This document shows, one piece after another, positions 58,973 to 64,000 of a stretch of 64,000 bases of DNA; position 1 is the first letter of the stretch, and each line of letters opens with the position of its first letter. This DNA comes from Nonomuraea roseoviolacea subsp. carminata (GTDB lineage Bacteria > Actinomycetota > Actinomycetes > Streptosporangiales > Streptosporangiaceae). The translations under genes and the position numbers were made by a program. Where the stretch lies: NCBI RefSeq assembly GCF_024172185.1, contig NZ_JAMZEC010000001.1, positions 7,161,001 through 7,225,000 of the forward strand, in the 5' to 3' direction. The notes beneath the pieces are model-generated. The model searched no databases, had not been told where the DNA came from, and was given only the letters and a program-made list of their open reading frames with translations.

Positions 58973-60469
58973 ATGAGCGCTCACCCCACGCTCGCGCTCG
59001 CCGGCGTCAGCAAGTCCTTCGGCGCCGTCCGGGCGCTGCGGGACGTCTCCATCGAGCTGTACGCGGGAGAGGCCCACGCCCTCGCCGGCGAGAACGGCGC
59101 GGGCAAGTCCACGCTCGTCAAGACGCTCGCCGGGGTCCACCGCCCCGACCAGGGCATGATCCTGCTCGACGGCGAGCCCGTCGTCTTCACCGGCCCCGCC
59201 GACGCCCAGCGGGCCGGCGTCGCCGTCATCTACCAGGAGCCCACCCTCTTCCCCGACCTGTCCGTCGCCGAGAACATCTTCATGGGCCGCCAGCCCCGGC
59301 GCTCGCTCGGCCGCATCGACCGCGCCGCCATGCGCGCGGCCACCCGCGAGCTGTTCGGCCGCCTCGGCGTCGACCTCGACCCCGGCCGCCCCACGCGCGG
59401 CCTGTCCATCGCCGACCAGCAGCTCGTCGAGATCGCCAAGGCGCTCTCCCGCGACGCCCGCGTCCTGGTCATGGACGAGCCGACCGCCGCGCTGTCCGGT
59501 GCCGAGACGGCCCGGCTGTTCTCCGTGGTCGAGGCGCTGCGCGAGCACGGCTGCGCGGTCCTGTTCATCTCCCACCGGCTCGACGAGATCTTCGCCCTCT
59601 GCCAGCGCGTCACCACCCTGCGGGACGGCCAGGGGATCGCCAGCGAGCCCGTCGCCGGACTCACCCACGACGACCTGGTGCGCCGCATGGTGGGCCGCGA
59701 CCTCGGCGCGCTCTACCCCAAGCAGGACGCGGCCCTCGGCGACGTCGCGCTCAGGGTCGAGCGGCTGACCCGCGAGGGCGTCTTCACCGACGTCTCCTTC
59801 GAGGTGCGCCGCGGCGAGATCGTCGCCCTGGCCGGGCTGGTCGGCGCCGGCCGCAGCGAGGTCGCCCGCGCGATCTTCGGCATCGACCGGTGGGACGCCG
59901 GGACCGTCACCGTGGCCGGCCGCGACCTGCCGCCCGGCAGCCCCACCGCCGCCATGGGCGCCGGCCTCGCCCTCGTCCCCGAGGACCGCCGCCAGCAGGG
60001 CCTGGTCATGGAGATGTCGATCGAGCGCAACATCGGCCTGACCGGCCTGCGCTCCCTGCGGCGCGGCGTGACCATCTCGCGGCGGGCCGAGCGCGACCGG
60101 GCGGCGGACTGGGCGGCGCGGCTGCGGCTGAAGTTCGCCCGGCTCGGCGACGGCGTCGGCGTGCTGTCCGGCGGCAACCAGCAGAAGGTCGTGCTCGCCA
60201 AGTGGCTGGCCACGGAGCCGTCCGTGCTCGTCGTGGACGAGCCGACGCGCGGCATCGACGTGGGCACCAAGGCGGAGGTCCACCGGCTGCTGTCGGAGCT
60301 GGCCGGGCAGGGCATCGCCGTCCTGATGATCTCCTCCGACCTGCCCGAGGTGCTCGGCATGGCCGACCGGGTGCTCGTCATGCGCGAGGGCCGGCTGACC
60401 GCCGAGATCCCGCGCGCCGAGGCCACCGAGGAGAGCGTGATGCACGCCGCCACGAGGAGGGCCGCATGA
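58973..60469 (+). CDS. rhaT: Rhamnose ABC transporter ATP-binding protein
   Basis: A 498-residue tandem ATPase of the RbsA/CUT2 type. First half: AGENGAGKSTLVKTLAG (Walker A), LSIADQQLVEIAKALSRDARVLVMDEPTAAL (signature and Walker B). Second half: ALAGLVGAGRSEVARAIFG, LSGGNQQKVVLAKWLATEPSVLVVDEPTRGID. ATG 58973 has GGAGG upstream; a GTG-type frame to 58943 would run into the operator. It powers the permease pair RhaP/RhaQ. The gene ends in a duplicated junction with two micro-ORFs before rhaP. Confidence 0.92.
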   Translation: MSAHPTLALAGVSKSFGAVRALRDVSIELYAGEAHALAGENGAGKSTLVKTLAGVHRPDQGMILLDGEPVVFTGPADAQRAGVAVIYQEPTLFPDLSVAENIFMGRQPRRSLGRIDRAAMRAATRELFGRLGVDLDPGRPTRGLSIADQQLVEIAKALSRDARVLVMDEPTAALSGAETARLFSVVEALREHGCAVLFISHRLDEIFALCQRVTTLRDGQGIASEPVAGLTHDDLVRRMVGRDLGALYPKQDAALGDVALRVERLTREGVFTDVSFEVRRGEIVALAGLVGAGRSEVARAIFGIDRWDAGTVTVAGRDLPPGSPTAAMGAGLALVPEDRRQQGLVMEMSIERNIGLTGLRSLRRGVTISRRAERDRAADWAARLRLKFARLGDGVGVLSGGNQQKVVLAKWLATEPSVLVVDEPTRGIDVGTKAEVHRLLSELAGQGIAVLMISSDLPEVLGMADRVLVMREGRLTAEIPRAEATEESVMHAATRRAA

Positions 60470-60507
60470 CCGCCGCGAGGAGGACCGCCGTGAGGGGGGC
60501 CGCATGA
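60466..60507 (+). other. Micro-ORF 1 at the rhaT/rhaP junction
   Basis: A 13-codon frame (MTAARRTAVRGAA) whose ATG overlaps the rhaT stop (ATGA) and whose stop overlaps the ATG of the next micro-ORF. It mimics the end of RhaT (ATRRAA) and appears to be a by-product of junction duplication, but the coupled layout means ribosomes could pass through it. Confidence 0.55.
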
Positions 60508-60539
60508 CCGCGACCGCCGCCACGAGGGGAGTGGCATGA
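60504..60539 (+). other. Micro-ORF 2 at the rhaT/rhaP junction
   Basis: An 11-codon frame (MTATAATRGVA) starting in ATGA overlap with micro-ORF 1 and stopping in ATGA overlap with the rhaP start at 60536. Its first residues MTATAA are identical to the RhaP N-terminus, marking it as a duplicated start region. Confidence 0.55.
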
Positions 60540-61564
60540 CCGCGACCGCCGCGCCGCCGGGCCGGGAGGTCGGGGCGCGCGGCGCCCGCGCCCTGGTGGA
60601 CCTCGTCTTCCGCGCCCGCGAGCTGAGCCTGCTCGCCGCCCTGGCCGTGCTCGTCGCCGTGACCGCCGGGGTCAACGGCAACTTCCTGTCCGGCCAGGGC
60701 GTCGAGGACATCCTGCTCAACACCGCGATCCTCGCCCTGCTGGCCGTCGGCCAGTCGGTCGTGGTGATCACCCGCAACATCGACCTGTCGGTGGGCTCCG
60801 TGGTCGGGCTGGTCGCGTTCGTCACCGGCGACGTGCTGGCCCGCGGCGCCGGCCTCGTGCCCGCCGTGCTGCTCGGCGTCGCCATCGGCGCCGCCTGCGG
60901 CCTGGTCAACGGCCTGCTGGTGAGCTTCTGCCGGGTGCCCGCCCTCGTCGTCACGCTCGGCACGCTGTACGTCATCCAGGGCCTCGACCACTACATCGCC
61001 CACGGCAGGCAGATCAACGCCGTGGACCTGCCGCCCGCGCTGCTCGCCCTGGGTAACGGGGCGGTGCTCGGCGTGCCGTACCTGCCGCTCGTCACGCTGG
61101 CGGTCATGCTCGCGGTGGGGGCGTACCTGCGCGCCTACCCGAGCGGCCGGGAGTTCTACGCGATCGGCTCCAGCCCCGAGGCGGCCCGCCTGGCCGGCGT
61201 GCCGGTGCGGCGGCGCGTCCTCGCCGCCTACCTGCTCAGCGGGGGCCTGGCCGGGCTCGCCGGGGTGCTGTGGCTGGCCCGGTTCGGCACGGTGGTCGGC
61301 GACTCGGCCAACGGCTGGGAGCTGCTCGTGGTCAGCGCCGTCGTCGTCGGCGGCGTGGCCATCACCGGAGGGGTCGGCAGCGTGTACGGCGCCGCGCTCG
61401 GCGCGCTGCTGCTGACCACGATCGGCAGCGCGCTGGTCGTGCTCCGGGTCAACCCGTTCTGGCAGCAGGCCATCACCGGCGCGCTGCTGCTGCTGGCCAT
61501 CAGCGTCGACCGGGTGCTCGCGGTCCGGGTCGCCCGCCTGCTGCGGAAGGGAGGCCGCCGATGA
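60536..61564 (+). CDS. rhaP: Rhamnose ABC transporter permease 1
   Basis: A 342-residue CUT2 permease with about ten membrane helices. Signatures: LLAVGQSVVVITRNIDLSVGSVVGLVAFVTG and AGLAGVLWLARFGTVVGDSANGWELLVVSAVVVGG. No EAA motif of the CUT1 type, as expected for RbsC-like proteins. It follows two micro-ORFs and overlaps the next permease gene (ATGA). Confidence 0.9.
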   Translation: MTATAAPPGREVGARGARALVDLVFRARELSLLAALAVLVAVTAGVNGNFLSGQGVEDILLNTAILALLAVGQSVVVITRNIDLSVGSVVGLVAFVTGDVLARGAGLVPAVLLGVAIGAACGLVNGLLVSFCRVPALVVTLGTLYVIQGLDHYIAHGRQINAVDLPPALLALGNGAVLGVPYLPLVTLAVMLAVGAYLRAYPSGREFYAIGSSPEAARLAGVPVRRRVLAAYLLSGGLAGLAGVLWLARFGTVVGDSANGWELLVVSAVVVGGVAITGGVGSVYGAALGALLLTTIGSALVVLRVNPFWQQAITGALLLLAISVDRVLAVRVARLLRKGGRR

Positions 61565-62517
61565 CCCGGGTGCTGCGCTGGGACGTGCTGGTCGGCGCGC
61601 TGCTGGTCGCGGTGTTCGCCACGGGCTCGCTGACCGTGCCCGGCTTCGCAACCACCGGCAACCTGTCGTTCGCGCTGGGCGACCTCGGCGAGATCGCGCT
61701 CATCGCGCTGGCCATGACCCTGCTCGTGGTGGCGGCCGAGGTGGACCTGTCGGTCGCGTCCGTGCTGGGCCTGTCCAGCGCGCTGGTCGGCGCCCTGTGG
61801 GACGGCGGCCTGGCCATCGAGACGATCATCCCGCTGGTCGTGCTCGTCGGCGCGGTGTGCGGCCTGGTCAACGGGCTGCTCGTGACCCGGCTCGGCCTGC
61901 CGTCGCTCGCCGTCACGATCGGCACGCTGGCCCTCTACCGGGGCCTGGCGTACGTGGTGCTCGGCGACCAGGCCGTCGCCCAGTTCCCGCCCGCCTACAC
62001 CGCGCTCGCCGTGGGCGACGTGCCCGGCACGCCCGTGCCGTACCCCGTCGCCCTGTTCGTGCTGCTGGCCGCCGTCACCGGCGTCGTCCTGCACGCCACC
62101 GGCTTCGGCCGCGCCCTGTACGCCATCGGCGCCCAGGAGCAGGCCGCGTTCTTCGCCGGCATCCGGGTCAAGCGGATCAAGCTGCTGCTGTTCGTGCTGT
62201 CCGGCACCGTCGCCGCGTTCGCCGGGGTGGTCTTCACCCTGCGCTACGGCTCGGCCCGCGCCGACAACGGCCTCGGCGTCGAGCTGGCCGTCATCGCCGC
62301 CGTGCTGCTCGGCGGCGTCGACTTCGACGGGGGCAAGGGCACCCTCGGCGGCGTCATCGCCGGCGTTCTGCTCATCGGGCTCCTGCGCAACCTGCTCATG
62401 CTCGGCGACGTCTCCACCGAGATCCAGTCGATCGTCACCGGGCTCCTCCTCATCGTGTCGGTGCTCACCCCCCGCCTCGTCTCCGTGGTCAGGCCCGCCC
62501 TGAAAGGAACCCCATGA
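61561..62517 (+). CDS. rhaQ: Rhamnose ABC transporter permease 2
   Basis: A 318-residue CUT2 permease. LIALAMTLLVVAAEVDLSVASVLGLSSALVG matches the RbsC signature; SGTVAAFAGVVFTLRYGSARADNGLGVELAVIAAVLLGG follows. The paired but non-identical permeases are typical of the rhizobial RhaPQ-type rhamnose importer. Its stop overlaps the solute-binding gene. Confidence 0.9.
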   Translation: MTRVLRWDVLVGALLVAVFATGSLTVPGFATTGNLSFALGDLGEIALIALAMTLLVVAAEVDLSVASVLGLSSALVGALWDGGLAIETIIPLVVLVGAVCGLVNGLLVTRLGLPSLAVTIGTLALYRGLAYVVLGDQAVAQFPPAYTALAVGDVPGTPVPYPVALFVLLAAVTGVVLHATGFGRALYAIGAQEQAAFFAGIRVKRIKLLLFVLSGTVAAFAGVVFTLRYGSARADNGLGVELAVIAAVLLGGVDFDGGKGTLGGVIAGVLLIGLLRNLLMLGDVSTEIQSIVTGLLLIVSVLTPRLVSVVRPALKGTP

Positions 62518-63587
62518 CCCCGATGCGCCTCACCGCCGCCGCAACCCTGCTGGCGCTGGCCGTCGCCGCGTGCGGCGGCACCACCAAGTCGAGCGTCACC
62601 TCCGCCCCCGCGCCGGCCCCCGCCGCCTCCTCGGCCGCCGCCAAGGCCGACCCGAACGCCCCCCTCAAGGAGGGCCTGAAGCTGGCCTTCCTCCCCAAGC
62701 AGATCAACAACCCGTACGAGACCATCGTCGACAACGCCGGCATCGAGGCCGCCAAGGAGTTCAAGGGCGAGGCCAAGGAGGTCGGACCGTCCGACGCGTC
62801 CGCCTCCTCCCAGATCTCCTACATCAACACCCTGACCCAGCAGGGCCACGACGCGATCCTCATCGCCGCCAACGACGCCAACGCCGTGTGCGGCCCCCTC
62901 CAGCAGGCCCGCGCCAAGGGCATCAAGATCGTCTCGTACGACTCCGACGCCGCCCCCGAGTGCCGCGACCTGTTCATCAACCAGGCCAGCTCCGAGGAGG
63001 TCGGCCGCAGCCAGGTCCGGCTCCTCGCCGACCTGATCGGTAGGAAGGGCGAGATCGCCATCCTGTCGGCCACGGCCAACGCCACGAACCAGAACACCTG
63101 GATCACCTACATGAAGGACGAGCTGACCAAGCCCGACTACAAGGACATGAAGCTCGTCAAGGTGGCCTACGGCGACGACGACGACCAGAAGTCGTTCACC
63201 GAGACCCAGGGCCTGCTCCAGGCGTACCCGAACCTCAAGGGCATCATCTCGCCCACCACCGTCGGCGTCTCGGCCGCGGCCCGCTACATCTCCGGCTCCA
63301 AGTACAAGGGCAGGATCACGCTGACCGGCCTCGGCACCCCGAACCAGATGCGGCAGTTCGTCAAGGACGGCACGGTCGAGAAGTTCGCCCTGTGGAACCC
63401 CAAGGACCTCGGCTACCTCGCCTCCTACGCGGCGGCGGCCCTGGTCTCCGGCCAGATCACCGGCGCCCAGGGCGAGACGTTCAAGGCCGGCAAGCTCGGC
63501 GAGCGCACGATCGGCGCGAACGGCGAGGTCATCCTCGGCCCGCCGTTCACCTTCGACGCCGCCAACATCGACCAGTTCGACTTCTAG
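62514..63587 (+). CDS. rhaS: Rhamnose ABC transporter substrate-binding lipoprotein
   Basis: A 357-residue lipoprotein: lipobox AVAAC with C20, then an Ala/Pro-rich linker. The CUT2 (RbsB-like) fold is shown by LKLAFLPKQINNPYETIVDNAGIEAAKEF, DAILIAANDANAVCGPLQQARAKGIKIVSYDSDAAPECRD and GIISPTTVGVSAAARYI. It collects L-rhamnose for RhaTPQ; the mutarotase gene next to it supports that sugar. A hairpin after the stop may raise its transcript level. Confidence 0.9.
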   Translation: MTPMRLTAAATLLALAVAACGGTTKSSVTSAPAPAPAASSAAAKADPNAPLKEGLKLAFLPKQINNPYETIVDNAGIEAAKEFKGEAKEVGPSDASASSQISYINTLTQQGHDAILIAANDANAVCGPLQQARAKGIKIVSYDSDAAPECRDLFINQASSEEVGRSQVRLLADLIGRKGEIAILSATANATNQNTWITYMKDELTKPDYKDMKLVKVAYGDDDDQKSFTETQGLLQAYPNLKGIISPTTVGVSAAARYISGSKYKGRITLTGLGTPNQMRQFVKDGTVEKFALWNPKDLGYLASYAAAALVSGQITGAQGETFKAGKLGERTIGANGEVILGPPFTFDAANIDQFDF

Positions 63588-63613
63588 GGGCTCCAGCCAG
63601 GACCGCTCGACCC

Positions 63614-63637
63614 GGTCCCCGCCGTCCGGCGGGGACC
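63614..63637 (+). terminator. Intra-operon hairpin between rhaS and rhaU
   Basis: GGTCCCCGCC (63614-63623), loop GTCC, GGCGGGGACC (63628-63637) is a perfect 10-bp stem-loop 27 bases after rhaS. Such hairpins after binding-protein genes commonly protect the upstream mRNA or partly stop transcription, giving more binding protein than downstream products. Confidence 0.65.
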
Positions 63638-63681
63638 TCACCACGACAAGACCCAGCGATGTGAAGGCGAGGGAGGGCGGC

Positions 63682-63993
63682 ATGCAGCGCGTGTGCTTCC
63701 TGCTGAGGGTGCGCGAGGACCGTCTCGACGAGTACCGCGAGCGGCACCGGGCCGTGTGGCCGGACATGCTCGACGCCCTGCGGACGGCCGGGTGGGGCAA
63801 CTACTCGTTGTTCCTGCGCGAGGACGGCCTACTCGTCGGCTACCTGGAGACCGACGACTTCGAGGCCGCCCGCAAGCGGATGGCCGAGACGGACGTCAAC
63901 GACAGGTGGCAGGCCGAGATGGCGCCGTTCTTCGAGACGGGCCGGGCGGACGAGGCGTTCGCGCCGCTGGAGGAAGTGTTCCACCTTGACTGA
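63682..63993 (+). CDS. rhaU: L-rhamnose mutarotase
   Basis: A 103-residue protein that interconverts alpha- and beta-L-rhamnose. Family features: RVCFLLRVREDRLDEYRERH, HRAVWPDMLDALRTAGWGNYSLFL (catalytic His in ERHRAVWPDM) and YLETDDFEAARKRMAETDVNDRWQ. The ATG at 63682 follows GGGAGGGCGGC; an upstream in-frame GTG at 63661 is less likely. It completes the RhaKTPQSU set typical of ABC-type rhamnose loci. Confidence 0.93.
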   Translation: MQRVCFLLRVREDRLDEYRERHRAVWPDMLDALRTAGWGNYSLFLREDGLLVGYLETDDFEAARKRMAETDVNDRWQAEMAPFFETGRADEAFAPLEEVFHLD

Positions 63994-64000
63994 GTCAGGA
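63986..64000 (+). CDS. Possible start of the next rhamnose gene (partial)
   Basis: TTG at 63986 follows a GGAGGAAG stretch (63970-63977) at normal spacing and overlaps the mutarotase stop (TTGACTGA). Only five codons are inside the window. A rhamnose isomerase or aldolase gene would fit here, but the sequence shows no more. Confidence 0.3.

Noticed and set aside
1..64000. tRNA, rRNA, prophage, biosynthetic gene cluster or intact insertion sequence
   Set aside because: No cloverleaf-like segments, integrase, phage structural, PKS/NRPS or transposase proteins were recognised in any reading frame or gap inspected by eye.

Overview
The window is a piece of a high-GC actinobacterial chromosome. 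Typical coding lines reach about 80% G+C (49 of 60 bases at 36901-36960), starts are often GTG or TTG, and operons are packed with ATGA/GTGA overlaps. It carries an actinobacterial integration host factor, ROK and LacI sugar regulators, sugar importers without their own ATPase, and several leaderless promoters. A soil actinomycete of the Streptosporangiaceae type (for example Nonomuraea-like) fits best, but the species is an inference. No rRNA, tRNA, CRISPR array, intact insertion sequence or prophage was seen.

Layout. 1-5859: end of a sugar-binding protein gene, then a PhoD phosphatase, a secreted GH27 enzyme and an intracellular GH20 hexosaminidase. 5998-7088: a DUF2087 protein and a divergent secreted protein. 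7314-14057: a lower-GC accessory block with a 1328-residue secreted transglycosylase-like/golvesin/SGNH protein, a small membrane protein, a ricin-like secreted protein and a cysteine-containing exported protein. 14174-19714: ROK regulator, importer and GH29 fucosidase for fucosylated glycans. 19821-26823: Ski2-like helicase, GNAT, acyltransferase, two-component pair, mIHF. 27546-30494: a second ROK regulator divergent from an MFS transporter. 30954-40823: a nine-gene overlapping operon with LacI regulator, ABC importer, four different ADP-ribosylglycohydrolase-family proteins and a ribokinase-like kinase. 40861-44271: deacetylase, a PyrF-like protein with an altered catalytic lysine, an aldolase-family gene fragment and small proteins. 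44409-47852: ABC exporter with a DesK/DesR-like two-component pair. 47923-53438: GH71 glucanase, HxlR regulator, MDMPI-like protein, NADP-binding protein, endonuclease V, TSUP permease. 53567-56466: glutamine amidotransferase, FolD, cyclodeaminase, membrane protein. 56504-64000: an L-rhamnose locus (LacI regulator, kinase, ABC importer TPQS, mutarotase) cut by the window end.

The dominant theme is glycan and sugar scavenging: three substrate-specific import operons, each with its own regulator and catabolic enzymes. The strongest candidate for an undescribed system is the 30954-40823 operon, which looks built to import and split a ribosylated compound (or a set of them) and to phosphorylate the released sugar. 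A second recurring oddity is that gene ends and gene junctions carry short tandem duplications (periods 37, 19 and 41 bp, plus smaller ones) that copy stop or start codons. At the rhaT/rhaP junction this produced a chain of two micro-ORFs linked by ATGA overlaps.
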